A DNA stretch of 64,000 bases from Pseudarthrobacter sp. NS4 (GCF_024758005.1 NZ_CP103288.1:3658001-3722000); one strand, 5' to 3'; shown: positions 8,344-16,182, counted from the stretch's first letter. Notes: a model not told the origin generated them from the sequence alone. Program-made: numbers and translations.

Positions 8344-8679
8344 ATGGGCTTCGATCCAAACGAACCGGAACAAAGGCGACGGCTCCGCGCCGCAATCAGG
8401 GCGGCCGACGTCCCAGTATCCGAGCTCTGGTTAAAGTACTTCAGCTTGTCGGGAGACGCCGGCGAGTACGAGGTGGAAGCTTACCTCCAGGGACTTCTCT
8501 CCTTGCCGCCGGTCCAGCGTGACTTGCTGGCTCTTGCGGCGAACGAACTGATCGATGGGCTCCCCCGGCCACGCGCCCCATACTCTGACGATTTTGGCTC
8601 CGGCCGCGTGGAATCCGAAAGCCGGGACGGCCACAGTGGCGGCAGCGCTGACGGGCGCAGCGCCGGGCGGGACGAATAG
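8344..8679 (+). CDS. Small GAF-ANTAR partner protein A, unknown function
   Basis: 111 aa and not recognised as a named family. The core, residues 27-75, reads ELWLKYFSLSGDAGEYEVEAYLQ and then LSLPPVQRDLLALAANEL; it is predicted helical. The C-terminal 30 residues are Gly/Ser/Asp-rich and probably disordered. The core is paralogous to the 83-aa protein at 9594 (shared LW..Y, GD..E, AYL, LP..Q, L). It begins 9 bp after the GAF-ANTAR 2 gene, and the paralogue has the same arrangement after GAF-ANTAR 3. This suggests a regulator-partner module, although no function can be read. Confidence 0.75.
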   Translation: MGFDPNEPEQRRRLRAAIRAADVPVSELWLKYFSLSGDAGEYEVEAYLQGLLSLPPVQRDLLALAANELIDGLPRPRAPYSDDFGSGRVESESRDGHSGGSADGRSAGRDE

Positions 8680-8719
8680 GACCTGCTTCCGGGCACAGCT
8701 CCTCCTGCTGTATCGGAAA

Positions 8720-8731
8720 CCCCTGCAGGGG
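8720..8731. promoter_or_regulatory. 12-bp palindrome upstream of GAF-ANTAR 3
   Basis: CCCCTGCAGGGG is a perfect palindrome in the 183-bp gap before the gene at 8863. It could be an operator or part of a terminator for the preceding pair. Nothing else in the gap is recognisable. Confidence 0.35.
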
Positions 8732-8862
8732 CGTAGTGTCGAAAGTAGGAGATTTCGGGATGACAACGGGATCCAGGGGTTGAATATACGGGCCATACTG
8801 CACCGAGAGCAGGGCCGAAAGCCAAAGGCCATAGCCTTGGCGCAATTTGGGATCGAGGCCTC

Positions 8863-9591
8863 ATGGCCGGGAACGATGCACTCACCACCTCCGATGGATA
8901 TCAGGACCTGCTGCTCGAAAGTGCCGGATTTGCTGACTTCCTCCTGGGCCTTGCCACCATTTCCGCATCGTTACTGAACGCCTGCACGGGTACCATGCTC
9001 TGCACCATCACCGTAGAGCGGGACGGTGCCCCGTCCACCGTTGCCAGCAGCAGTGAACGGGGCCGGCGGCTGGATGAAGCACAATATGCGGCCGGCGCCG
9101 GACCTTGCCTTACGGCAACCCGGCAGCAGAGGGCCGTGTTGGTTGAGGACATGGCCAATGACCAGCGGTGGGGCAAGTATCCGCAGGTCGCCCTTGATGC
9201 AGGCGTGAAATCAATGCTTGCTGTCCCCATTCCTGCCGGTTCCTCGTCCAAGGCAGCGTTGAACTGCTATGCGCAGGAGGCACACGCATTCGACCAAGAC
9301 TCCATGGGCATTATTGAAGAGCACGCGGCGTCCTTGTCCCGTATCCTCCGGCTGGCCCTTCGGGTGCACGCGCCGGGAGCCTATCCGGATCACCTGCGGG
9401 ATGCGTTGAAATCCCGTGCCGTGGTGGACGGGGCTGTCTCCCTCATCATGCTCCAGCACCGAGGGGGACGGGACGGTGCCCTGGAGCTGCTCCAACTGGC
9501 TGCCAAGTCCAGCAACCGCAGGATTCATGAAATAGCGAACGAAATTATGGACGGAGGCACCTTCTCCGCCGCCGGTTTGAATGGAGGGTAG
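8863..9591 (+). CDS. GAF-ANTAR regulator 3
   Basis: 242 aa. GAF domain about residues 20-165 (AGAGPCLTATRQQRAVLVEDMANDQRW, then MLAVPIPAGSSSKAALNCYA). The C-terminal ANTAR-like region is about 178-235 (LKSRAVVDGAVSLIMLQHRGG, then LLQLAAKSSNRRIHEIANEIM). The ANTAR segment is more divergent than in the neighbours: the usual A.G.IM turn reads AVSLIM. RNA binding may therefore be altered. It is followed two bases later by small partner protein B, so the genes are almost certainly cotranscribed. Confidence 0.85.
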   Translation: MAGNDALTTSDGYQDLLLESAGFADFLLGLATISASLLNACTGTMLCTITVERDGAPSTVASSSERGRRLDEAQYAAGAGPCLTATRQQRAVLVEDMANDQRWGKYPQVALDAGVKSMLAVPIPAGSSSKAALNCYAQEAHAFDQDSMGIIEEHAASLSRILRLALRVHAPGAYPDHLRDALKSRAVVDGAVSLIMLQHRGGRDGALELLQLAAKSSNRRIHEIANEIMDGGTFSAAGLNGG

Positions 9592-9593
9592 GC

Positions 9594-9845
9594 ATGAATT
9601 CGGATGGGACCGGGGGGCCGGAACAACTGGATGAGGCCGCCGAACAACGCCGGGGAGCAGCCCAACGATTCCGGGAGACTGAACTTCCGCTGGTCAAGCT
9701 GTGGACGTACTACTACGGGATCGGCGGGGACATCGACGAGGTATCCCTGGATGCATACCTCAACGAAGCCCTGGACCTGCCGGCCGCCCAGGTCGGACTC
9801 ATCACCACAGCGATGATGGAAATGACGGAAGGCGATACGCAATGA
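9594..9845 (+). CDS. Small GAF-ANTAR partner protein B, unknown function
   Basis: 83 aa. Residues 30-80 (LPLVKLWTYYYGIGGDIDEV, LDAYLNEALDLPAAQVGL) align with partner protein A at 8344, with about 14 identities over the 39 residues after the LW motif. It lies between GAF-ANTAR 3 (2-bp gap) and GAF-ANTAR 4 (ATGA overlap at 9842-9845), so translation is probably coupled. No metal-binding or catalytic residues are evident. A structural or regulatory partner of the GAF-ANTAR proteins is inferred from context only. Confidence 0.8.
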   Translation: MNSDGTGGPEQLDEAAEQRRGAAQRFRETELPLVKLWTYYYGIGGDIDEVSLDAYLNEALDLPAAQVGLITTAMMEMTEGDTQ

Positions 9846-10609
9846 AGGACCACGACAGATCTTCGGACCGGTCCCAAGCCACGGACCCCTTGGCCAACAG
9901 TGACCTGACGCTGCAGGAAATGGTCCTGCACAGCGGTGCGATAGGGGATTTCCTGGCCGAACTGGCGGTGCTGGCCGCAACCAGGATCTCCGTGCCGGGC
10001 AACGCCATCCACAGCGGCGTAACGGTCCTTCGCCGGAAGAGGCCGGAGGCGGTTGCCTCCAGTGATGAGACAGCCCACGCCCTGGACGAAATACAGAACG
10101 GGTTTGGTGATGGCCCCTGCCTCACCGCCCTGCGGAGCAAAACCACGGTGATGGTGCCCGATCTCGCCGAGGAACACCGATGGACACCATATGTCCGGGC
10201 AGCCGCGGAGAAGGGAGTTTCATCCATCCTTGCCGTTCCCCTGGATCTTGCGGGCGAGGCAGAAGCAGTCCTGAATCTCTACTCCGGGCACAGCAACGGA
10301 TTTTCCCCAGAGGACATTGCCATGGTGGAAGCCTTCACTGGCCAGGCGGCAAGCTCGCTGCGGCTGGTGCTGCGCATTGCCCAGCTCAGTGAGGCCAGGA
10401 ACGACTTGGCCACGGCAATGCAGTCCCGCACGGTGATTGACATGGCGGTGGGGGCCATCATGGCGGAGAACAGGTGCAACCGGGAAACCGCCTTCAAGAT
10501 CCTCACCAAGGCCTCCAGCACCCGAAACGTAAAACTGCGCGAGGTGGCAGCGGCGGTGATGGCCTCCATTTCCGGAGAAAAGCACATTACTGCCCATTTC
10601 GACGCCTGA
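9842..10609 (+). CDS. GAF-ANTAR regulator 4
   Basis: 255 aa. The start ATG at 9842 overlaps the stop of the preceding small gene (ATGA). The GAF domain is about residues 25-175 (FGDGPCLTALRSKTTVMVPD, then ILAVPLDLAGEAEAVLNLYS). The ANTAR domain is about 190-250 (SRTVIDMAVGAIMAENRCNR, then ILTKASSTRNVKLREVAAAVM). It resembles GAF-ANTAR 1 most closely, and both proteins end in the same HFDA residues. Antitermination through RNA hairpins is the family role; signal and targets are unknown. Confidence 0.9.
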   Translation: MKDHDRSSDRSQATDPLANSDLTLQEMVLHSGAIGDFLAELAVLAATRISVPGNAIHSGVTVLRRKRPEAVASSDETAHALDEIQNGFGDGPCLTALRSKTTVMVPDLAEEHRWTPYVRAAAEKGVSSILAVPLDLAGEAEAVLNLYSGHSNGFSPEDIAMVEAFTGQAASSLRLVLRIAQLSEARNDLATAMQSRTVIDMAVGAIMAENRCNRETAFKILTKASSTRNVKLREVAAAVMASISGEKHITAHFDA

Positions 10610-10898
10610 AGCCCACGCGCCCGCAAGGCCGGCTCCGGGCTTACCGGCACCCGGATTGTGAAACATGGGGTCCAGCTCACATGTGATGAGATTCACTCGC
10701 AACAATAGGCATTTTGGTTGAGGGCGCTCTTTCGGTTTGGGCACCATGGATGGATAGGGCAGGAGCACCTCCGGCCCCATCCATACCTGGTGACGCAATG
10801 AGGCCCACCGGTGTGCCCTCGGGCCGCCGACGCCGCAGTGCGCGAGCAGGCCGTTCCCCGGCTTCCACGGCCGGACCGAAACAAGGAAGCACTGAACA

Positions 10899-11081
10899 AT
10901 GACGTTTGAAACTGCCGACTCCGTGACGCTTAAGATCTGGGACCGCTCCACCGTGCACCACACACTGGACGCGATGGTTGAGGATCTTTGCACCCGCCAC
11001 AACACCACCAAGGGCAGCATCGCCGTGACCTGCAGCGGCCCGAACACCTTCACGCTCAGCCTCAACTCCGCCACTGCGTAG
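10899..11081 (+). CDS. Small protein, tandem copy 1, unknown function
   Basis: 60 aa, starting MTFETADSVTLKIWDRSTVHH and ending CSGPNTFTLSLNSATA. It is about 73% identical to the protein encoded at 11280 over 55 residues, and the two genes lie 200 bp apart on the same strand, so they are a tandem duplication. AAGGAAG upstream serves as ribosome-binding site. The alternating hydrophobic pattern suggests beta strands at both ends and a helix in the middle. No family name is recognised and no transmembrane or signal segment is seen. The 289-bp gap before it shows no gene. Confidence 0.75.
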   Translation: MTFETADSVTLKIWDRSTVHHTLDAMVEDLCTRHNTTKGSIAVTCSGPNTFTLSLNSATA

Positions 11082-11279
11082 CAGCCCTCCTTCAGCCAGG
11101 ACCGGGCAGGGCCATCACCGGTGTGCTTGGTCACATCGTCCGGGAACTGGTTGCCAACCACCCCAGCAGCATGCACCATTGAATTACGGGAATGCGCTTT
11201 CCCACTTTGCTTGTCCTCATCGACGAGGACACGGCCGGATATACCGGGCCGCTACGCCGCAAGAAATGGAAGTTGAATA

Positions 11280-11477
11280 ATGACGTTCGATGCCACTGAT
11301 TCCGTGACCCTGAAAATCTGGGACAAGGCCGCCCTGCACCACACGCTCGATTCCGCAGTCAGCGATCTCTCGGCCCGCCACAACACCACCACGTGCCGGA
11401 TTGCCGTCACCTGCAGCGGCCCCAACACGTTCACCCTCAGCCTGCGCGGCGAGGACCGGGTGCTGACCAACGCCTAG
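11280..11477 (+). CDS. Small protein, tandem copy 2, unknown function
   Basis: 65 aa, MTFDATDSVTLKIWDKAALHH through IAVTCSGPNTFTLSL with a short extra tail GEDRVLTNA. It is paralogous to the gene at 10899 and has an equivalent upstream context (GGAAG, then an AATAATG start). Conservation of both copies with mostly conservative changes argues that both are translated. A very strong hairpin follows the stop codon at 11491-11544. Confidence 0.75.
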   Translation: MTFDATDSVTLKIWDKAALHHTLDSAVSDLSARHNTTTCRIAVTCSGPNTFTLSLRGEDRVLTNA

Positions 11478-11490
11478 GCGGCAACCCCTT

Positions 11491-11544
11491 CTTAACGGAA
11501 GCGGACGACGGCGGAACATCCCGCCGTCGTCCGCTTCCGTTAAG
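11491..11544. terminator. Perfect 24-bp stem hairpin of the GACGACGGCGGG family
   Basis: A left arm beginning CTTAACGGAAGCGGACGACG pairs perfectly over 24 bp with the right arm ending CGTCCGCTTCCGTTAAG, with a 6-nt loop AACATC. It lies 14 bp after the tandem small-protein gene and ends 24 bp before the next start. A terminator is the simplest reading. Confidence 0.8.
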
Positions 11545-11568
11545 GCCGTCCACGCGCATACTTGACAC

Positions 11569-12513
11569 GTGACGGTAAGCAAGTGGCCGGGGTTCAAAAG
11601 GCAACGCGGACCCCGCGAGGTGTGGTCCGAGTGGACAGCCGCAGATGAGTCAGGAGAGGCGGAAAGGGCAGCGATCCTTGCCGCCGAGATGCTGCAGATG
11701 GCCCCGGGTTCCTTCGACGCCTGGTTCCATGCCGGACTCCTGTCAAAAGCACTGGGCGAGTGGGGCCAAAGCATGGAACGCAATGCGCGCGCACTCGAGC
11801 TCTTTACCCCCGAGGCCGCCGAAGAGTTCGACGGCGTCAATCCGGCCGCGTGGAACCTGGGAATTGCAGCAACAGCGCTGGGTGACTGGGCAACGGCCAG
11901 GAGGGCGTGGGAAGCCTACGGCGTCCAAGGCATCGGGGGTGGGTCCGGACCCATCGATTCCGATTTCGGCGTCGTGCCAATCCGGCTTAATCCGGACCAG
12001 CCTTCCCTTCCCCATCAGGTGCCTCCGTCAGCCGGGGCCACCGAGGTGGTCTGGTGCTGGCGAAGGAGTCCGGCCCATGCCGTCATAGCGAACGTTCCGC
12101 TCCCGGAATCCAGGCACAGGTTCAAGGACGTCGTCCTGCACGATGGCGAGCCGAAGGGGTTCCGCAGGCTCGGCGCACAAGCTGTTCCCGTATTCGACCA
12201 ACTCCAGCGCCTGGAGGATTCAGGCCTGCCCACGTGGGAGGCCCGGATCACGGGAGCCGCGCCGGACGACATACGGGAGCTGTCCAGCCACTTGGAACAG
12301 CGGGGACTGGGCCTGGACGACTGGTCCGGTATCCGGGTGATGTGCTCACAGTGCTCGCACGGCACTCCCGACCACGCCCACCATCACGAACCCGCACCGT
12401 CCGACGTGGCACGGCTTGGACTCGCCGGCCACGAAGGTGAGCTGAACCGGATATTGGAGGCCTGGATGGGCTCCAGGCCTGCGGTGGACCTGGATCTGAC
12501 ACTGCTCGGCTGA
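11569..12513 (+). CDS. Hypothetical protein with TPR-like N terminus
   Basis: 314 aa from a GTG start. Residues 30-115 form helix pairs typical of tetratricopeptide-like repeats (ERAAILAAEMLQMAPGSFDAWFHAGLLSKALGEW, then NPAAWNLGIAATALGDWATARRAW). The C-terminal part contains Cys/His clusters, CSQCSHGTPDHAHHHE, which might bind metal. The family is not recognised. CATACT ends 6 bp before the GTG, so a leaderless transcript with that -10 element is possible. It is separated from the upstream genes by a strong hairpin. Confidence 0.7.
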   Translation: MTVSKWPGFKRQRGPREVWSEWTAADESGEAERAAILAAEMLQMAPGSFDAWFHAGLLSKALGEWGQSMERNARALELFTPEAAEEFDGVNPAAWNLGIAATALGDWATARRAWEAYGVQGIGGGSGPIDSDFGVVPIRLNPDQPSLPHQVPPSAGATEVVWCWRRSPAHAVIANVPLPESRHRFKDVVLHDGEPKGFRRLGAQAVPVFDQLQRLEDSGLPTWEARITGAAPDDIRELSSHLEQRGLGLDDWSGIRVMCSQCSHGTPDHAHHHEPAPSDVARLGLAGHEGELNRILEAWMGSRPAVDLDLTLLG

Positions 12514-12535
12514 TGGAGCGGGTCCTCCCTCGTTT

Positions 12536-12579
12536 CGCTTCCGGTAAGTAAGTAAACTGTCTGGCATCCACCGGAAGCG
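12536..12579. promoter_or_regulatory. 10-bp inverted repeat flanking a possible promoter
   Basis: CGCTTCCGGT and ACCGGAAGCG are perfect inverted copies 24 bp apart. The spacer contains TAAGTAAGTAAACTG. The element ends 21 bp before the next start codon. A two-site operator or a long-loop terminator would both fit. Confidence 0.4.
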
Positions 12580-12600
12580 CCACTGAAGCATAGGGACGTG

Positions 12601-13446
12601 ATGAGGCAGCAATCCCAGGCGCAAGCCGAACTCCACGGAGCGGAAACAGGAAAACCGGCCCGCACAACACTGGCCGTCATTCCGGCAGCCCTTGTATCGG
12701 CGTCGGGGTTCCTGCTGTTTGCGCGGCAGGACCGGCTCTCCGGGTTCCTCCTCCTGGCTGCGGCACTTGTCCTCGCAGGCTTCATCAGCAGGCGCCTGCT
12801 GATTGACCTGGCGCTTATCGGGGTGGGCTTGACAGCCATGAGCCTGGTCCCCATCACCACGGACATCAGCACCGAACATATGGCCGTGATGGGAACGGCG
12901 ATGATCCTGGCCGTGGGCATGCCGTACGCCGTGTCGCGCTTCATCACCAAGGACCACGCCATCCGTTTCCCCATCAGGACCGGACAACCGTGGACCCGGG
13001 CGGAGAAGTGGTACCTGCCGGCCGTCCTGGTGATCGGCTACGCGCTGATGCCGGTCTACATGATCCGCACCGGCGTCTATAACAACTGGCCGGCCGTCAA
13101 CGACGTGGACGGCATTGCCCGGCTCTTCCTGGGAACCAACGCGCTCGGCATCTGGGATGAGCTGTTCTTCATCTGCACCGCGTTCACCCTGCTCCGCCGG
13201 CACCTGCCCGACTGGCAGGCCAACCTGCTGCAGGCCGTACTCTTCACGTCGTTCCTGTGGGAGCTCGGTTTCCATGCCTGGGCGCCCTTCTTCATCTTCC
13301 CGTTTGCCCTGCTGCAGGCGCGGCTGTTCACGGTGACCAAGTCCCTCTCCTACATCGTCAGCGTCCACCTGCTGTTCGATTTCGTGCTGTTCCTGGTGCT
13401 GATCCACGCCCACAACCGTGAATGGATCAACATTTTCCTTTACTGA
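12601..13446 (+). CDS. Polytopic membrane protein, probable CPBP-family intramembrane protease
   Basis: About 281 aa with some eight hydrophobic segments. The C-terminal part has the layout of CPBP (Rce1-like) glutamic proteases: WDELFFICTAFTLLRR in place of the EExxxR motif, SFLWELGFHAW as the FxxxH-like motif, and SVHLLFD as the third H-containing motif. The first motif has DE rather than EE, so catalytic competence is uncertain. It would act in the cytoplasmic membrane; substrates are unknown. GTG at 12598 directly precedes the ATG at 12601 and either could be used. Confidence 0.65.
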   Translation: MRQQSQAQAELHGAETGKPARTTLAVIPAALVSASGFLLFARQDRLSGFLLLAAALVLAGFISRRLLIDLALIGVGLTAMSLVPITTDISTEHMAVMGTAMILAVGMPYAVSRFITKDHAIRFPIRTGQPWTRAEKWYLPAVLVIGYALMPVYMIRTGVYNNWPAVNDVDGIARLFLGTNALGIWDELFFICTAFTLLRRHLPDWQANLLQAVLFTSFLWELGFHAWAPFFIFPFALLQARLFTVTKSLSYIVSVHLLFDFVLFLVLIHAHNREWINIFLY

Positions 13447-13537
13447 TCCCCGTCTTCAGGAGGGTTTAGGCTGAAGCGGATCCCTCCCGCGGCTGCAAAA
13501 ACATTACCGGGGCCGCCACAACCAAGGCAGGAAGCAG

Positions 13538-14566
13538 ATGGTGCAGGAAGCAGTTGAGCGCGGCAGGCCCAAGGCCGCCACGATTTACGACGTCGCTGCG
13601 CTGGCCGGGGTGTCGCACCAGACCGTGTCCCGCTACCTGAAGGACAAAAGCGCGCTGAAGCCGAGCACCCTGGAACGGGTGGAAAAGGCGCTCTTGGCAC
13701 TGAACTACAGCCCCAACCTGGCTGCCCGGTCGCTGCGGTCCCGGGAACTGTACCGCGTGGTTGTCGTGGTTCCTGAAGCGTCCTTGTACTTCCCGGCGCG
13801 GATGCTCAACGGCGCCGCGGCTGCGGCCCATGCGGCCGGCTACCGGGTGGACGTTGTGGCGATGGAGGGAACGGCTGATGCCCGCGGCCAGCAGCTGAAT
13901 ACCTTGCTGGCGGCCGAGGACATTGCGGGAATCCTTTCCTTTGTCCCCCAGCCGGGGTCCGCAACTGCCGGGCAGTCCGGCACTGCCGCTTTGGTGGTGG
14001 CCGGTGAATATGACAACCAGATGCGTGCCCTGGGCAGCATTGCGGACGGATCACCCGCGGCAAGCATCGTCCAGCACCTGGCGTCCCTGGGGCATCGGAA
14101 CTTTTTCCATGTGGCAGGCCCCCCGGGCTGGCCGTCTGCACATAACCGCCGCAAAGTTTATGAGGATACCGTCACGGCACTGGGGTTGAATTCACTGGGC
14201 ATCAGGGCCGGCGACTGGTCGGCCTCGTCCGGCTATGAGGCCGGACTCGAAGTGGCCGCCGCGAAGGACGTCACCGCTGTGGTCGTAGCGAACGACCAGA
14301 TGGCCATCGGCGTCATCCGCGCCCTGCACGATCACGGAATCTCCGTACCCGGCCAGGTGAGTGTGTTCGGCTGGGACGACACGCCGGAATCGAAGTTCCA
14401 CATCCCGTCCCTGTCCACCGTGCACATGGACCTTGAAGCACTGGGGGCCCGGAGCATGGCCGAGCTGATAGCCCGGATGCGCGGCGGGGAGTCCCGGGCG
14501 AAGCCCCTGGCGCTTCCGCCCATGGAACTGCTGTACCGGGAATCAACGGGGCCGGTTCGCAGCTGA
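13538..14566 (+). CDS. LacI-family transcriptional regulator
   Basis: 342 aa. The N-terminal helix-turn-helix is clear (TIYDVAALAGVSHQTVSRYL, then the hinge region NYSPNLAARSLRS). The periplasmic-binding-protein-like domain follows, with VVANDQMAIGVIRALHDHGISVPGQVSVFGWDDTPESKF near the C terminus. Such proteins bind palindromic GCGC- or CG-centred operators and respond to sugars. No sugar operon is directly adjacent. The beta-galactosidase about 9-11 kb upstream carries a LacI-type operator and is a possible but unproven target. Confidence 0.95.
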   Translation: MVQEAVERGRPKAATIYDVAALAGVSHQTVSRYLKDKSALKPSTLERVEKALLALNYSPNLAARSLRSRELYRVVVVVPEASLYFPARMLNGAAAAAHAAGYRVDVVAMEGTADARGQQLNTLLAAEDIAGILSFVPQPGSATAGQSGTAALVVAGEYDNQMRALGSIADGSPAASIVQHLASLGHRNFFHVAGPPGWPSAHNRRKVYEDTVTALGLNSLGIRAGDWSASSGYEAGLEVAAAKDVTAVVVANDQMAIGVIRALHDHGISVPGQVSVFGWDDTPESKFHIPSLSTVHMDLEALGARSMAELIARMRGGESRAKPLALPPMELLYRESTGPVRS

Positions 14567-14641
14567 CATTGGTGTGAAGGCAAAGGACGACGCCGGAGGT
14601 GCCATGGGTGCGGCAGGAGACAGCGCGGGCGGTGCCGGGGG

Positions 14642-15295
14642 GTGCGGCAGGAGTTGCCGGTTGCGCGGCGCAGGGCCGCTGATCCCGCCCGTCCTCCGGC
14701 CGGTTCACGCGGGTCGGAGGTCCGCCTGCGGGTTTTGAAGGCGGTCAGTGAGTTGATTGACCGCCTCAGCTACGACGATGTCACCATCGATGCGGTTGCC
14801 CGGGCGTCCGGCGTCAGCAAATCCACCCTTTACCGTCATTGGCCCTCGCGCCAGGTCCTGGTGCTGGAGGCCTTCACCTACAAAACCAACCTGCTGACCC
14901 ACATCGAGGACACGGGTGACGTTGGTCGGGATCTGCACTCCTACCTGGTGGCGCTGACCCGGTGCCTGGACGAAGGACAAACGGCTTCCACCGTGGCCAA
15001 CCTGCTTTCGGAAGCCATCCGCAGCAGCGGGTTCGCAGGCCTGTACCGGCAGACGCTGCTGCGGGACCGCCGCGACGGCTTCCTCACGGTTCTGCGGCGG
15101 GGGCGCGAACGTGGGCAGATCCGCCAGGACGCCGACCTCGAAACGGTGGTCGATGCCTTATACGGAGCGATCTACCACCGGCTCGTGGCCAGCGGGGAGT
15201 CCATTGATGGCCCCTTCCTTCGCCATCTGAATGGACTGGCAGTCCGAAGCTGCGCCACACCCGCCTACTTCCAGAAGCTGGCCGGACAAGGATGA
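14642..15295 (+). CDS. TetR-family transcriptional regulator
   Basis: 217 aa. The HTH is at residues about 25-75 (VLKAVSELIDRLSYDDVTIDAVARASGVSKSTLYRHW). The C-terminal domain is of the TetR_C AcrR-like type found in regulators with YRQTLLRDRR. The start is a GTG. It precedes an AhpD-like gene by about 110 bp on the same strand and may control it. The ligand is unknown. Confidence 0.9.
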   Translation: MRQELPVARRRAADPARPPAGSRGSEVRLRVLKAVSELIDRLSYDDVTIDAVARASGVSKSTLYRHWPSRQVLVLEAFTYKTNLLTHIEDTGDVGRDLHSYLVALTRCLDEGQTASTVANLLSEAIRSSGFAGLYRQTLLRDRRDGFLTVLRRGRERGQIRQDADLETVVDALYGAIYHRLVASGESIDGPFLRHLNGLAVRSCATPAYFQKLAGQG

Positions 15296-15406
15296 GACGT
15301 TGAGTGCCACTTCGTTCCACTTCCTCGCCCCTGGTATCCGGCCCGAACCATAGTTGAAGCAGCGCCGCTCCAGGCGCTGCAAGACTCAACAGAAGGATCG
15401 AAAGCC

Positions 15407-15886
15407 ATGACCATCACCACAACTCCGGTGCGAACAAACGTCGGCACCAGGCACCCGGAGCTTTACAACACCCTCGCCGCCATGGCCCAGGCGTCGGACC
15501 AGGCGGCCCTCACCGAGGGCATCTCCCCGCTCCTGCTCGAACTTGTCAAGATCCGGGTGTCCCAGATCAACGGCTGCGCCTACTGCCTGCGGATCCACCC
15601 GGCTGACTCATTGGCCAAGGGTGAGACACCCGAACGCCTGGCCGTCCTGCCGGCATGGCGGGAAACAAGGTACTTCGACGGGCAGGAGCGCGCCGCCCTG
15701 GCACTGGCCGAATACGTCGCCGGGATCAAGGACTTCCACGGGGACGCCGGCCTGTACGAATCCACCGTCGAGCACCTCACCCCGGGACAGGTGTCAGCCC
15801 TCACCTGGGTGGCCATGTCCATCAATTCCTTCAACCGCGTTGCCATCAGCAGCGCCTACAAGGTGGCACCCGGCAGGCAGCGGTGA
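15407..15886 (+). CDS. Carboxymuconolactone decarboxylase / AhpD-like protein
   Basis: 159 aa. It carries the CMD-family redox motif: ISPLLLELVKIRVSQINGCAYC, with CAYCLRIH forming the CxxCxxxH site, and the following helix SALTWVAMSINSFNRV. AhpD-like proteins reduce peroxiredoxin partners or act on alkylhydroperoxides. The CxxC pair suggests a thiol-based activity rather than the true muconolactone decarboxylase reaction. AAGGATCG upstream serves as ribosome-binding site. It is likely cytoplasmic and stress-related. Confidence 0.9.
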   Translation: MTITTTPVRTNVGTRHPELYNTLAAMAQASDQAALTEGISPLLLELVKIRVSQINGCAYCLRIHPADSLAKGETPERLAVLPAWRETRYFDGQERAALALAEYVAGIKDFHGDAGLYESTVEHLTPGQVSALTWVAMSINSFNRVAISSAYKVAPGRQR

Positions 15887-15959
15887 GCCTACGCTACCTT
15901 GGCATGCGCCCTGCAGACCGGCGTAGCGTTCGCCTGGCACCAGCTGGAAACGCGGACCG

Positions 15960-16124
15960 ATGAACAAAGCGCCCGGTGGCAACCACAGCTTCGATATCGC
16001 CTCCCTGCCCGTGCCGGTCATCCAGGCTCCCATGGCCGGCGGACCCTGCACCCCACAGCTTGCGGCAGCCGTCAGCGACGCGGGCGGGCCGGGCTTCCTG
16101 ATCCTGGCGCTGCTCAAGCCATAG
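15960..16124 (+). pseudogene. Truncated nitronate monooxygenase (2-nitropropane dioxygenase) remnant
   Basis: 54 codons reading [20 protein letters not shown], then [19 protein letters not shown] and TAG. The [24 protein letters not shown] start is diagnostic of FMN-dependent nitronate monooxygenases, which are normally 320-370 aa. Everything after the first beta-alpha unit is missing, and the next sequence is unrelated promoter DNA of the S45 gene. It is therefore a 5' remnant left by deletion. The remaining peptide could not bind FMN. Confidence 0.8.
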
Positions 16125-16163
16125 GTAACGTGTTTTTGGGGAAGCCGGAACCGGCCCGTACCC

Positions 16164-16182
16164 TTACTTAGGATTACCTAAG
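16164..16182. promoter_or_regulatory. Possible DtxR/IdeR-type iron box
   Basis: CTTAGG-ATTA-CCTAAG (16167-16182) is a perfect inverted repeat. The 19 bases ending at 16181 match the consensus TTAGGTTAGGCTAACCTAA at about 13 positions. It lies 48 bp upstream of the S45 acylase gene, which overlaps a siderophore-type acyltransferase, so iron control is plausible. The match is imperfect and unverified. Confidence 0.45.

Noticed and set aside
11491..11544. The 24-bp perfect hairpin read as insertion-sequence terminal repeats
   Set aside because: There is only a 6-nt loop and no transposase between the arms. The same core recurs at gene ends, so a terminator-type element fits better.
12346..13413. 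A 355-codon minus-strand frame opposite the CPBP-like gene
   Set aside because: It is a charged antisense product (Gln/Glu/Arg-rich). The plus strand shows regular membrane helices and protease-like motifs.
13538..14566. LacI regulator as the dedicated controller of the beta-galactosidase
   Set aside because: The operator at 2583 is LacI-like, but the genes are about 9 kb apart with many unrelated genes between. The link is only a possibility.
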